Assembly: GCA_016719855.1 (NCBI GenBank)
Contig: JADJYH010000021.1
Location: 1-64,000 of the forward strand
Length of the DNA: 64,000 nucleotides
From: Saprospiraceae bacterium
GTDB taxonomy: Bacteria; Bacteroidota; Bacteroidia; Chitinophagales; Saprospiraceae
Direction of reading: 5' to 3'
Positions 10,263-20,402 of the stretch are shown here, piece after piece. How positions within the stretch are numbered: position 1 is the stretch's first letter; every line of letters starts with the position of its first letter. The position numbers and the translations under genes were made by a program. Under the pieces are notes generated by a model, which saw only the letters and a program-made list of their open reading frames with translations, did not search any database and was not told the origin of the DNA.

Positions 10263-10441
10263 TATAAAATACGCGTTTCCTGTCGCATATCCCCCCTTTA
10301 GCGGCAGCACAAATAATTGAAAATCCCCCTTTCGCAATGCCGGAAACAATCGGCAATGCCACCGGAAATTGATGTCCTCGGTTGGGCATTGCTATTGATA
10401 TGAAGTTCACATTTAGTCTTAAACATTTTAACTTAAAACTC

Positions 10442-13000
10442 ATGAAAGTATTCCAAACGTCTCTCCACCGAACATGGTTAAGAATCCTGTCGGTGTCCAT
10501 GCTGATTTTCTTTGGCATGAGGGCTTCCGCCCAAATCACAACCTCTGACTGTATCAATACTTACGAGTATTGCACAGCGGATACGGTCAAACTGGTGCCG
10601 TCCAACACCGTGCTTTATACCAACTTTGTTTGGTATGGGGGCGGTGAGGTTTTACCCGGTAACGTCATTGGGGTTGGCAACGCCGCTTCCTTCAATGTTG
10701 ACCCAAACCGCTTGGGTAGCAACACGATTTATGTGTCCGCACCCGGTGGCACGTACATCCTCACTTCGGAGTATGTAACACCATCAGGTTGTGCCACCAA
10801 AAACGACACATTGATTATTGATTACCTGCCGATTCCCGACCTGGTGACCACCACGGACACCATTTGCGCAGCGGCAGGCCAAACGATTGACTTGGCCACA
10901 TTGGTGACAGATGCCAACGGCACGGCTGGGCCGACGCCTGTTTGGTACGCAACTCTGGCAAATGCACAGGCTGGCGCTAGCCCACTTGGTAGCACTGTCG
11001 TCGGCCCATCGGCCACTACGAAATATTATGTTCGCAAGAACACCACAGCAGTGGACGCTGAGAGCGCCCCATGTTATGACATTGACAGCGTCATCGTTGA
11101 TGTGCGTTGCCTCAACCTCGGTAACTACGTTTGGTACGATACCGATAACGACGGCACAATTGATGGCGGTGAAAACCCGATTAGTGGTGTTGACGTCGAG
11201 TTGTTCTACGATGTAAACGGAGATGGCACTTTGCAGGTCGGTGAGCAGACGCCGTATGCAACTACCGTGACCGATGTGAGCGGTCTCTACTTGTTCGAGG
11301 ACCTGCCACCGGGCAAATACTTTGTGGGCATACCAGCCGCTGAAATTGGCACAGGCGGAACGCTGGAGAACCTGTACAGCAGTGGCACTTCCATCAGCAA
11401 CGCTGGCACTAATTCTGAAACTTCGGCGCCAGACCCAGATGCAGTGGCTTCTGATTTGGACGACAACGGCCAATTCCAGAAAGTTGGGTTCTACGTGGGT
11501 GGCGTGCTGACCAATGCACCAGTTACCTTGAGCTACACGGACGAGCCAATTGGTGAAAATCCAGACAACAGCTCCATCGCCGATGCGGACGACAACCTCA
11601 CGGTTGACTTCGGCTTCTACGGCATGAGCCTCGGTAACACCATCTTCGCCGACGTGAACAACAGTGGCGATATGGATGGCGCTGAGGTTGGCATTGCTGG
11701 CGTAACCGTGAACTTGTTCGCTGGCAACGGTACCACACTCCTTGCCACCACTACCACTGACGCCAGTGGCCACTACCTGTTCCCGAACTTGCCAGAAGGC
11801 GACTACGTGGTGGGTGTGGATACGGCCAGCCCTGCACTGGATGGCCAGCACAGCTCAGACGACATTGCAACTTCTGGCACACCTGAATCTGACGACCTCG
11901 ACGACAACGGTGTAACCGAAGTTGGTGGAATCGTGAAATCCAACGTGGTAACGCTCGATGCAGGCGCTGAACCAACTGGCGAGCCTGAGGACGGCACTGC
12001 GATGGGAAGCCCATCCGTTTCCGACAACGCCTTGACGCCGGACGGCAACTCCAACCTGTACGTTGACTTCGGTTTCGTGCCGGACTGCCCGACCATCACC
12101 AACCCAGCTGGCGCACAGACCTTCTGTGCTACCGAGGGCGGCACTAACCTGAGCGTGAACACCAACCAGAACTCGGTGAACATCAGCTTCGTGCGCTTCA
12201 CCACTGCACAAGCTGGTAATGCCATGTACAGCGGCGGTACGTCCATCGGTTCGGTAGCGGCAGCGGGTGCTTCTGACCCATACACGGCCACCTACACGTT
12301 CAGCAATGCCGACTTCCCGAATACGGGCACATCGGTAATAACCTACTACGTGTACGCCATCATGTCCACGCCATCGGCTGACCCGACCTGCCGTCCATTC
12401 CAGGAAATCCAGGTGGTCGTGAATCCGAAGCCAACGGCGACGAACGCTTCGCTGACGGAGTGCGAAAACGCACTAAACAGTGGTGAAGGCGACTTCACGC
12501 TGACGGATGCCGATGCTGATGTGCTTAACGGCCAATCGGGCATGACCGTGACCTACCACGCCACACAGGGCGATGCCGACAACGATGCAAATGCATTGAG
12601 CAGCCCATACTCGGCTGCACCAGGCACCATCTATGTGCGGGTAGAGAACACCTACGGTTGCTACTCAACGGCTGAGGTTTCCTTGAACGTGAATCCAAGG
12701 CCAGACTTCACCCTGACTTTGCCGACTACTTGCCCTGGCGATGAGCCAACCCTGGTGATTAGCAACTTGACAAACGGGGATGCCATACTGTCGCAAATGG
12801 ACTTGAACGGTGGCGGCTTTGCCCCATACCAAGCAGGTTACATCTTCACGACGGCGGACGGCCTGGTACTCGGTGCAACGAACACCGTAACCGTGCGCAA
12901 TGAGAATGGCTGCGAAACAGTCAAAACCGAGGACGTGGATGATATCACGCCGCTCGTTTGCCCACCGGTGAACGTGACCGTGAAGCGTGCCGGAGAATAA
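10442..13000 (+). CDS. Secreted SdrD-B repeat surface protein
   Basis: About 852 residues from the ATG at 10442, which gives a signal peptide ending FGMRASAQ; the frame is open upstream to 10382. Domains: an N-terminal Ig-like region with paired cysteines, two SdrD-B domains (LGNYVWYDTDNDG and LGNTIFADVNNSG, each closing with a YLFxxLPxGxY strand), then a module starting CPTITNPA and a C-terminal module starting CPGDEP. The last two are clearly homologous to modules in the preceding gene, so the two genes share a duplicated C-terminal architecture. No T9SS sorting domain is visible. It is followed by a GC-rich hairpin and a terminator. Function is inferred as a cell-surface or matrix protein. 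Confidence 0.85.
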   Translation: MKVFQTSLHRTWLRILSVSMLIFFGMRASAQITTSDCINTYEYCTADTVKLVPSNTVLYTNFVWYGGGEVLPGNVIGVGNAASFNVDPNRLGSNTIYVSAPGGTYILTSEYVTPSGCATKNDTLIIDYLPIPDLVTTTDTICAAAGQTIDLATLVTDANGTAGPTPVWYATLANAQAGASPLGSTVVGPSATTKYYVRKNTTAVDAESAPCYDIDSVIVDVRCLNLGNYVWYDTDNDGTIDGGENPISGVDVELFYDVNGDGTLQVGEQTPYATTVTDVSGLYLFEDLPPGKYFVGIPAAEIGTGGTLENLYSSGTSISNAGTNSETSAPDPDAVASDLDDNGQFQKVGFYVGGVLTNAPVTLSYTDEPIGENPDNSSIADADDNLTVDFGFYGMSLGNTIFADVNNSGDMDGAEVGIAGVTVNLFAGNGTTLLATTTTDASGHYLFPNLPEGDYVVGVDTASPALDGQHSSDDIATSGTPESDDLDDNGVTEVGGIVKSNVVTLDAGAEPTGEPEDGTAMGSPSVSDNALTPDGNSNLYVDFGFVPDCPTITNPAGAQTFCATEGGTNLSVNTNQNSVNISFVRFTTAQAGNAMYSGGTSIGSVAAAGASDPYTATYTFSNADFPNTGTSVITYYVYAIMSTPSADPTCRPFQEIQVVVNPKPTATNASLTECENALNSGEGDFTLTDADADVLNGQSGMTVTYHATQGDADNDANALSSPYSAAPGTIYVRVENTYGCYSTAEVSLNVNPRPDFTLTLPTTCPGDEPTLVISNLTNGDAILSQMDLNGGGFAPYQAGYIFTTADGLVLGATNTVTVRNENGCETVKTEDVDDITPLVCPPVNVTVKRAGE

Positions 13001-13017
13001 TTTAGCCATGAAAATGA

Positions 13018-13059
13018 CAGACTGCCGGGCAGCATTATCGGGCTGCCCGGCCCTGTCTG
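13018..13059 (+). terminator. GC-rich hairpin after SdrD-B gene
   Basis: A perfect 10-bp stem (GCCGGGCAGC with GCTGCCCGGC) plus an outer CAGAC/GTCTG pair starts 18 bases after the stop at 13000. No T-run follows, so it may pause polymerase or protect the mRNA end rather than terminate alone. Confidence 0.5.
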
Positions 13060-13097
13060 ATTGGATGGACCAATCAAAGCAAAAACCATAAACAATC

Positions 13098-13150
13098 GGC
13101 CACCGGAGCTGGATACCGCAAGGGTAGTACGGCTTCCGGTGGCCATTTTT
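13098..13150 (+). terminator. Rho-independent terminator
   Basis: A perfect 10-bp outer stem (GGCCACCGGA with TCCGGTGGCC) encloses a smaller TACC/GGTA stem and is followed by ATTTTT. It separates the second and third giant genes. Confidence 0.7.
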
Positions 13151-13269
13151 CAAAACAGACTGCTACCACTTTGACGAATACGTCAATCGCATTTGCCCAA
13201 AAAACAAAAGAAAAAGAAAGCCATAAACTGGCACAGGCGATGACCCTCCCCTCGGCAGCTCCTGCAATA

Positions 13270-16200
13270 ATGAAAAGGCTATTGAACAAGAATTTTAACA
13301 TGCATCCGATGAAAAACGATACAACACAGGCCGTTTCTCCAATATTTGGCAGGAGCAAACTGCTGTTTTTGCGCTTCGCAATGGCAGTGGTTTTCTTGTT
13401 TGCGGCAGTCGGGGCATTTGCCCAGCACGACGTTGCACTGCAAAAAACAGTGGACGTGGACAGCGTCGCCGCAGGTGATACCGTCACGTTTACCATTCGG
13501 GTTTTCAACCAAAACATGACCAATGTGGCCGGGCTGCAAGTGCGTGATACGCTGCTTCCTGGCCTTACCTATATCAGCCACACGGCTGCTCCTGGAACGA
13601 ACTATGATATTGCCAGCGGCATTTGGATGATTGGCAGCCAGCTCAATGACCAAACTGCCGAACTCGTTTTGACCATCAAAACCCGGGTGGAATCCGAAGG
13701 CATGTACATGAACATAGCCGAAGTAATAGCCATGACCGGCACGGACGAGGACAGCCAGCCCGACAACGACGAACTGTTGGAGGACGACATGGACAAGGCT
13801 TGCGTCTCCGTGCCCATCACCATCTGCTCCCAACTCAACGACTCAGTCAGGGTGACGCTCCTCCCGATGTTTTCCGACGTACAATGGTACAAGGACGGCG
13901 TGCTGATTCCCGCCAACCAAGGCGGCACTCAGGATACATTTTACATCACATCAGCCGGGATTTTTGCATTTACCGCTACACAAAATGGCTGCCCAACGCT
14001 GACCTGTTGCCCTGTGGTGGTGAAGGACAGTTGCTATGATTTGGCGCTTCGCAAAACATTGGCCGTAGGCCAAAACGGGACGGTGACGGTTGGCTCCATC
14101 GTCAACTTTACGCTGGAAATAATGAACCAGGGCGACCTGCCTGCAAGGCTGTTTTCCATCATTGATTATGTTGACCTTGCTTATTTCGCTCCCTTCAACC
14201 CCGCCGACAACCCGCCCGGCACAACGAGCGGTTCAGCCGCCATCCCGTACACCTGGGCCACATCGGGCAACGACGGCAAGGTGACTTTGAACGGTGTGCT
14301 TTTGCCGGGAGCATCCCTCAACCTGCCCGTTTCACTGAAAGTGGCACACGGCGGACAGGCCACCAACTTTGCTGAAATCAACTCGGACGACGACCGGGAC
14401 CTGGACTCCCAGCCCGAAAGCCAAGAGCAGGACGGCAATGCCGACAATTACGTTGACGACGAGATAAACAACAACGGCGGTGACGAGGACGACCACGACG
14501 GTGCCACGCTTACCGTGCTGGCTTCCGCCCTCGGCGACTACGTCTGGTACGACAACGACCACGATGGCCAGCAAGCTGCAAATGAAACTGGCGTCGAAGG
14601 CGTCATCGTTCATTTGTACGACAGCAACAACAACCTGTTGGCTTCCGACACCACGGACGCCAATGGCGGTTATTTCTTTGATGATTTGCCGCCAGGCGAC
14701 TACTACGTCGTGTTCGAGGTGGGCACACTCCCCGCTGAATATGTACCAACCCAGCCCAACACTGGCGACGACGCCTCCGACAGCGACGCCGACGATTCCG
14801 GAGCCACGAACGTGGTGACGCTGGGGCCAGGCGAAACCAACACCACGCTTGACTTTGGCATTGAACTCGGTCTGTTCGACCTGGCCTTGCTGAAAAGCAC
14901 TACCAGTTCCAATGTCGAGTTGGGCGACACGGTGACCTACACGATAACCGTGGAGAACCAAGGAGAAGTGACCGCCCACAACGTGGAGGTGACGGACTAC
15001 CTTCCGGCGGGGCTGTTGTTCGATGCGGCGCTGAACCCAGCATGGAGCCTAGCCCCCAACGGCTACTCGACCCAGTTGCCGGGCACGATTCCACCGGGCG
15101 GCACTGCCGCTGTGGACATTTTGCTGATTGTTGACCCAGCGTTTACCGGCAACACCATCCTGAACACCGCAGAGATCAGTTTCGCCGACAACGACGACGA
15201 CCCCACCAACGGCTCGCCACAAGACGAAGACAGCACCCCCGACGACGACGAAATGAACGATGGCAGCGGCAGCGGCCAGGAAGATGACATTGACGAAGCG
15301 CCCATTCACTTGGACATACCGACTGGTGACTTCGACCTGGCTTTGGAAAAAATGCTGGCTCCTGGCCAATCGCCGCTGGTGGACATTGGCGACGAGGTTT
15401 CTTATCTCATCAAAATCACCAACGAGGGCACCCTGCCTGCTTACCATATTGATGTAAACGACAACATCCCGGCGGGTTTGGCGCTCAGTCCCAACGATCC
15501 CAATTGGACGATGGTTGGCCCAGACATGGTTACCTATATTTTTCCTGGGCCGCTCCAGCCGGGGCAGTCGGACTCGATTGAAATCCTCATGGTGGTGCTT
15601 TACGGTGCCTCCGGTCAGCAAATCGTAAACGTGGCAGAGATTACCTCCGCAGAGGACGGTGACGGCACGGTTTATACAGATATTGACTCTACTCCCAACA
15701 ACGGCAACTCCGATGAGGACGACATTGACGAGGAGATGATTGAACTGATACCCCACGACCCGACTGGCTGGATTTACTGCGATAAAACGGGCAAAATCAT
15801 CACCGGAGGAACCATCACCGTCACAGGGCCAAACGGAATCCCAAACAGTCAGGTGGACATCGTTCACGATGGCTCGGAGGGGTACTACGAGTTCTACACC
15901 AATGGTACGCCCGGTATTTACACCCTGAGTTATTCGCATCCGCTGGGCTATCCGATCAGCTCAAATTGCCCACCACTGGCTGGGCCCTTCGATCCTACTG
16001 GCATGCAAAGTCCCGTGGAACTTGGTTCTGACACCCTCAACATCGATTACATTGAGGACGTGACCTGTGCTGGGAACCCATTTTACCTTTCGTTTCAATT
16101 GGAGCCAAACGACCCCATTATCCTGCACAACAACCTGCCCGTGCAGTGCATCCTCATTGCATCGGTGGTCTGTGACGATATCAACCACAACGACCAATCC

Positions 16201-19074
16201 GATGCGGGCGACCAGCCCATTGCAGGAGCAACGGTCTTCCTCTACGACTGTGCCGACACCTCAACACCAATATTCACCACGACGAGCGATTCGCTCGGAC
16301 ACTACCGTTTTGATGGCCTTGAACCGGGCAACTACATGGTCGGCTACGACCTGCCGCCCGGTGTGCGCCCAATTTCAAGCGGCGTGATTGACGAAAACGG
16401 CTTCTCGCCCTGCATCACCCTGACCTGGGGGCAGTGCGACACCAACACCGTCATCTGCCTCTACACCTGCCCAGAAGTTTCCGCTGGGCCGGACTTGGCT
16501 CATTGCAGCAGCAGCGATTCCAGCCAGTTGAGCGCAACGGTTCCTTATGGCAGCGGCAGCTTCACCTGGTCGCCAGCGACTGGCCTCAGGAACCCGAATA
16601 TTGCCAACCCAGTTGCCACGCCTTTGGCAACCACCACTTACACCGTGACCTTCGACGACGGCTTTGGCTGCGTGGACAGCGATGCCATGACAATAGCCGT
16701 GGGCAACCCGGTGCCGTACCTGACCTACTCGCCGTTTGCCGATACGACCATTGATTGCACCAGCCCGCTGACGCCGTTCGAGGCGCCTGTTTTTGCGGAT
16801 GCTTGCGACAGCGATTTGACCGTCACGCTGGACAGCACGGTGACGAACAACCCATGCGGGCGGGTCATCGTCCGCACCTGGACGGCCACCAACGACAACG
16901 GCAACAGTGCCAGCTTCACGCAGACCGTGACGGTGGACGACAACACGCCGCCCGTCATGTTTGCAACCCATTCATTTTTTGGTGAAATCACGGATGGCGA
17001 CACGCTGTACGCCGATTGCACCCAGATACCCTCGCTCGACTCGATTGGCTTCTCGGCCTTCGATTTTTGCTCCGCAACGACCGTCAATTTCACGGAAAAC
17101 GTGACCTACGGCAACTGTGCGGTGGACGGCTACCTCCAGTCCCGCTACTGCGGCTGGACGGCCACCGATGCTTGCGGCAATGTGGACAGCCTCTTTTTCT
17201 GGGTCATCATCACCGACACCACGCCACCGACCTTGGTGGGCGTACCCGCCGATGTGGACATGCCTTGCGGCCAAGCGGCCCCAGCAGTGGCCAGCGTCAC
17301 GGCCAACGACCTTTGCGACGGCAACCTGCCCGTCACCTTCAGCCAGACCCAAACGAACAACGGTTGCAGCACGACCATCACCCGCACTTGGTCGGCCACG
17401 GACGCCTGCGGCAACACGGTTTCCGCTGCGCAAATCATCAATATTACCACCGACAACCAGCCGCCAGTTTTTGCGGGCATACCTGCAAACACGACCGGCA
17501 CCTGCGGCAACATTCCGCCAATCCCTGGGGGCATCACTGCCACCGACAATTGCGGTTCGGGCGTACAGATTACCTTCAATGAATCCATTGCTGGCAACAA
17601 CTGCAACTACACGCTGACCCGCACCTGGACGGCCACCGACGGCTGTGGCAACGTGGCAACTGCCACGCAAACCATCACGTTGACGGACGACGATTCCCCA
17701 GTGCTAGTTGGGCTTCCTGCCAGCAACATCACGGCGAGTTGCGGCAGCCTGCCGCCAGCACCAACCGTGACTGCCACCGACGGCTGCGATACCGCTGTGG
17801 TTGTTGTGTTCAGTGAAATTCAAACTGGCAGCGGTTGCGCTTTTACCATCACCCGCACCTGGACGGCTTCCGACGACTGTGGGCATACCACTTCGTTTAC
17901 CCAAACCATCAATGTGGTGGACGACCAAGGCCCGGTCATCTCCGTCACAGCACCCGGCCTGACCTGGCTCAGTCACGGCGATACCCTCATCCGGCAGTGC
18001 AACCAGGTCATCTCGCTGACGGCTGGCAGCGCCATCGCCGTGGATGCTTGCTGCACCTCGCCGCCGACCTTGACCTTCCATGAGTGGGTGACAGCTGGCA
18101 CTTGCCAAGATGACGGCTACCTGCAATTGATGACCTGCGGCTGGACATCCACCGACTGCTGCGGCAACGTGGACAGCTTATTTTTCACGGTCATCGTGAC
18201 GGACACGATACCGCCGAAACTCTACGGGGTGCCAGCGGACGTGACCTTGTCCTGCGGGCAAACACCTTCTTCCACGCTGCCAAACGTGGTGGCGCAAGAC
18301 AACTGCACCAACAACCTGACCGTCACTTTCAGTACCAGCACGGTCAACATCCCCGGCGGCTACATCCTGACCCGCACTTGGTCGGCCACGGATGCCTGCG
18401 GCAATGTTGGCACAAAAAGTCAGACGATTACAGTCACCCTGACGGACGTGGTGCCGCCAGTGATTGCCAACGTACCAGTGGACATCAGTTTAGACTGCGG
18501 TTCGCCGATTCCGCCAGCCTCCCCTTTCGGGGCCGGGGGAGTAACGGCCACCGACAACTGCGATTCGACGCCTACTTTGTCGTTTAATGAAACCAACAGT
18601 GGCGGCACTATCTGCTACACGATAACAAGAACCTGGACTGCCACCGACGACGATGGAAACACCATCACCGCCACGCAAGTCATCACGGTGACGGACGATG
18701 TGTTGCCGACGCTGGTCGGCGTACCCGCCAATACGACTGCTGATTGTGGCAACGTTCCAGCCCCAGCGACGGTGACGGCCACGGACAATTGCAGCGCCAA
18801 CTTGCAGGTGGTCTTCAGCGAAACGCAGACCAGCGACCCCTGCAACTACACCATCACCCGCACCTGGTCGGCCACGGACGACTGTGGCAATGTGTCAACG
18901 GCGGTGCAAATTGTCACGGTGCACGGACACGGAACCGCCCGTGATGTTTGCCACCCACGCTTATTTCGGGGAAATACAGCACGGCGACACGCTCTACGCC
19001 GACTGTGGCCAGATACCGTCGCTGGACTCGATTGGGTTCTCGGCCTACGACCTTTGCGGGGCCACGACCATTGA
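13270..19074 (+). CDS. Giant T9SS adhesin, N-terminal part (frame broken near 18,921)
   Basis: First and largest piece of a gene that extends to 22987. ATG 13270 (or 13300) precedes a hydrophobic signal ending VGAFAQ. Domains in order: DUF11 (from VALQKTVDVD), an Ig-like stretch, a second DUF11 (LALRKTLAVG), SdrD-B (LGDYVWYDNDHDG), two more DUF11 domains separated by acidic spacers, another SdrD-B near 16,160-16,470, a PKD-like domain, then a long array of HYR-like repeats. Each HYR unit carries a RTW(T/S)ATDxCGN signature and opens with a V/D-C strand. Near 18,921 an extra base shifts the frame, and the last ~50 codons before the stop at 19074 are out-of-frame translation. A cell-surface adhesin or gliding-type matrix protein is the likely product. 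Confidence 0.8.
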   Translation: MKRLLNKNFNMHPMKNDTTQAVSPIFGRSKLLFLRFAMAVVFLFAAVGAFAQHDVALQKTVDVDSVAAGDTVTFTIRVFNQNMTNVAGLQVRDTLLPGLTYISHTAAPGTNYDIASGIWMIGSQLNDQTAELVLTIKTRVESEGMYMNIAEVIAMTGTDEDSQPDNDELLEDDMDKACVSVPITICSQLNDSVRVTLLPMFSDVQWYKDGVLIPANQGGTQDTFYITSAGIFAFTATQNGCPTLTCCPVVVKDSCYDLALRKTLAVGQNGTVTVGSIVNFTLEIMNQGDLPARLFSIIDYVDLAYFAPFNPADNPPGTTSGSAAIPYTWATSGNDGKVTLNGVLLPGASLNLPVSLKVAHGGQATNFAEINSDDDRDLDSQPESQEQDGNADNYVDDEINNNGGDEDDHDGATLTVLASALGDYVWYDNDHDGQQAANETGVEGVIVHLYDSNNNLLASDTTDANGGYFFDDLPPGDYYVVFEVGTLPAEYVPTQPNTGDDASDSDADDSGATNVVTLGPGETNTTLDFGIELGLFDLALLKSTTSSNVELGDTVTYTITVENQGEVTAHNVEVTDYLPAGLLFDAALNPAWSLAPNGYSTQLPGTIPPGGTAAVDILLIVDPAFTGNTILNTAEISFADNDDDPTNGSPQDEDSTPDDDEMNDGSGSGQEDDIDEAPIHLDIPTGDFDLALEKMLAPGQSPLVDIGDEVSYLIKITNEGTLPAYHIDVNDNIPAGLALSPNDPNWTMVGPDMVTYIFPGPLQPGQSDSIEILMVVLYGASGQQIVNVAEITSAEDGDGTVYTDIDSTPNNGNSDEDDIDEEMIELIPHDPTGWIYCDKTGKIITGGTITVTGPNGIPNSQVDIVHDGSEGYYEFYTNGTPGIYTLSYSHPLGYPISSNCPPLAGPFDPTGMQSPVELGSDTLNIDYIEDVTCAGNPFYLSFQLEPNDPIILHNNLPVQCILIASVVCDDINHNDQSDAGDQPIAGATVFLYDCADTSTPIFTTTSDSLGHYRFDGLEPGNYMVGYDLPPGVRPISSGVIDENGFSPCITLTWGQCDTNTVICLYTCPEVSAGPDLAHCSSSDSSQLSATVPYGSGSFTWSPATGLRNPNIANPVATPLATTTYTVTFDDGFGCVDSDAMTIAVGNPVPYLTYSPFADTTIDCTSPLTPFEAPVFADACDSDLTVTLDSTVTNNPCGRVIVRTWTATNDNGNSASFTQTVTVDDNTPPVMFATHSFFGEITDGDTLYADCTQIPSLDSIGFSAFDFCSATTVNFTENVTYGNCAVDGYLQSRYCGWTATDACGNVDSLFFWVIITDTTPPTLVGVPADVDMPCGQAAPAVASVTANDLCDGNLPVTFSQTQTNNGCSTTITRTWSATDACGNTVSAAQIINITTDNQPPVFAGIPANTTGTCGNIPPIPGGITATDNCGSGVQITFNESIAGNNCNYTLTRTWTATDGCGNVATATQTITLTDDDSPVLVGLPASNITASCGSLPPAPTVTATDGCDTAVVVVFSEIQTGSGCAFTITRTWTASDDCGHTTSFTQTINVVDDQGPVISVTAPGLTWLSHGDTLIRQCNQVISLTAGSAIAVDACCTSPPTLTFHEWVTAGTCQDDGYLQLMTCGWTSTDCCGNVDSLFFTVIVTDTIPPKLYGVPADVTLSCGQTPSSTLPNVVAQDNCTNNLTVTFSTSTVNIPGGYILTRTWSATDACGNVGTKSQTITVTLTDVVPPVIANVPVDISLDCGSPIPPASPFGAGGVTATDNCDSTPTLSFNETNSGGTICYTITRTWTATDDDGNTITATQVITVTDDVLPTLVGVPANTTADCGNVPAPATVTATDNCSANLQVVFSETQTSDPCNYTITRTWSATDDCGNVSTAVQIVTVHGHGTARDVCHPRLFRGNTARRHALRRLWPDTVAGLDWVLGLRPLRGHDH

Positions 19075-19534
19075 TTTCACGGAGACCGTGGTGCAGGGAA
19101 GCTGCTCGGTGGACGGCTTCACCGAACTGCGCTACTGCGGCTGGACGGCGACGGATGCCTGCGGCAACGTGGACAGCCTCTTTTTCACCGTCATCATCAG
19201 CGACCTGCTGCCGCCGACGATAGTGGGTGTTCCAGCGGATACCACGGTTGAATGCGGCCAGGTGCCGCCCGTGCCCCTCGTGACGGCAACCGACAACTGC
19301 GACCCAGCACCTGTCCAAACCTTTGCGGAAACGACCGCTGGCAGCGGTTGCACTACCATCACCCGCACCTGGACGGCCACCGACGACTGCGGCAACCAGA
19401 CCTTTGCGCAGCAAACACTGACGGTCACGGACACGCGCAGCGCCCGTGATGTTTGCCACCCACGCTTATTTCGGGGAGATACAGCATGGCGACACGCTCT
19501 ACGCCGACTGTGGCCAGATACCGTCGCTGGTTGA
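18884..19534 (+). pseudogene. Giant T9SS adhesin, second frame segment (HYR unit 1)
   Basis: The protein resumes here in the next frame at PVMFATHAYFGEI (about 18,937) and runs through one ~168-codon repeat unit to about 19,435. There a second extra base (compare ACGCGCAGCG here with ACGGAAGCG at the equivalent site near 19,898) shifts the frame again. It encodes two HYR-like folds: one with DSLFFTVIISD and one with VECGQVPP followed by TRTWTATDDCGN. It has no start of its own and is only meaningful as part of 13270-22987. Confidence 0.65.
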
Positions 19535-20402
19535 TTTCACGGAAAGTGTGGTGCAGGGAAGCTGTTCGGTGGACGGTTTCACCGAACTGCGCTACTGCGG
19601 CTGGACGGCGACGGATGCTTGTGGCAATGTGGACAGCCTATTTTTCACCGTCATCATCAGCGACCAATTGGCACCGACAATTGCGGGCGTTCCGGCGGAT
19701 GCCACGGTTGAATGCGGCCAAGTGCCGCCCGTACCCAACGTGACGGCAACCGACAACTGCGATCCAGCGCCCGTCCTAACCTTTGCGGAAACGACCGCTG
19801 GCACCGGCTGCGACCTGACCATCACTCGCACTTGGACGGCAACGGACGATTGCGGCAATGTGTCAACGGCGGTGCAAATTGTCACGGTCACCGACACGGA
19901 AGCGCCCGTGATGTTTGCCACCCACGCTTTCTTTGGGGAGATACAGCACGGCGACACGCTCTACGCCGACTGCAGCCAGATACCGTCGCTGGACTCGATT
20001 GGGTTCTCGGCCTACGACCTTTGCGGGGCCACGACCATTGATTTCACGGAGACCGTGGTGCAGGGAAGCTGCTCGGTGGACGGCTTCACCGAACTGCGCT
20101 ACTGCGGCTGGACGGCGACGGATGCCTGCGGCAACGTGGACAGCCTCTTTTTCACCGTCATCATCAGCGACCAACTGCCGCCGACGATTGCGGGCGTTCC
20201 TGCGGATACCACGGTCGAATGTGGCCAGGTGCCGCCCGTGCCCAACGTGACGGCCACCGACAACTGCGACCAAGCGCCCGTCCTCAGTTTTGTGGAAACA
20301 ATTGTGGGTACTGACTGCGACCTGACCATCACTCGAACCTGGACGGCCACGGACAACTGCGGAAACACCGCAACGCAAGTTCAAATAATCACGGTGGTGG
20401 AT
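18941..20402 (+). repeat. Three tandem ~500-bp HYR repeat units
   Basis: Units begin at GTGATGTTTGCC at 18,941, 19,446 and 19,908. They are nearly identical at the nucleotide level, which implies recent duplication or gene conversion. The middle unit lacks 45 bases (15 codons, between PSL and DFTE) and has one extra codon further on. The first two unit boundaries carry the extra bases that break the frame. Confidence 0.8.

Noticed and set aside
10784..11851. 355-codon minus-strand frame
   Set aside because: Shadow of the SdrD-B repeats, with His/Val-rich composition typical of antisense frames.
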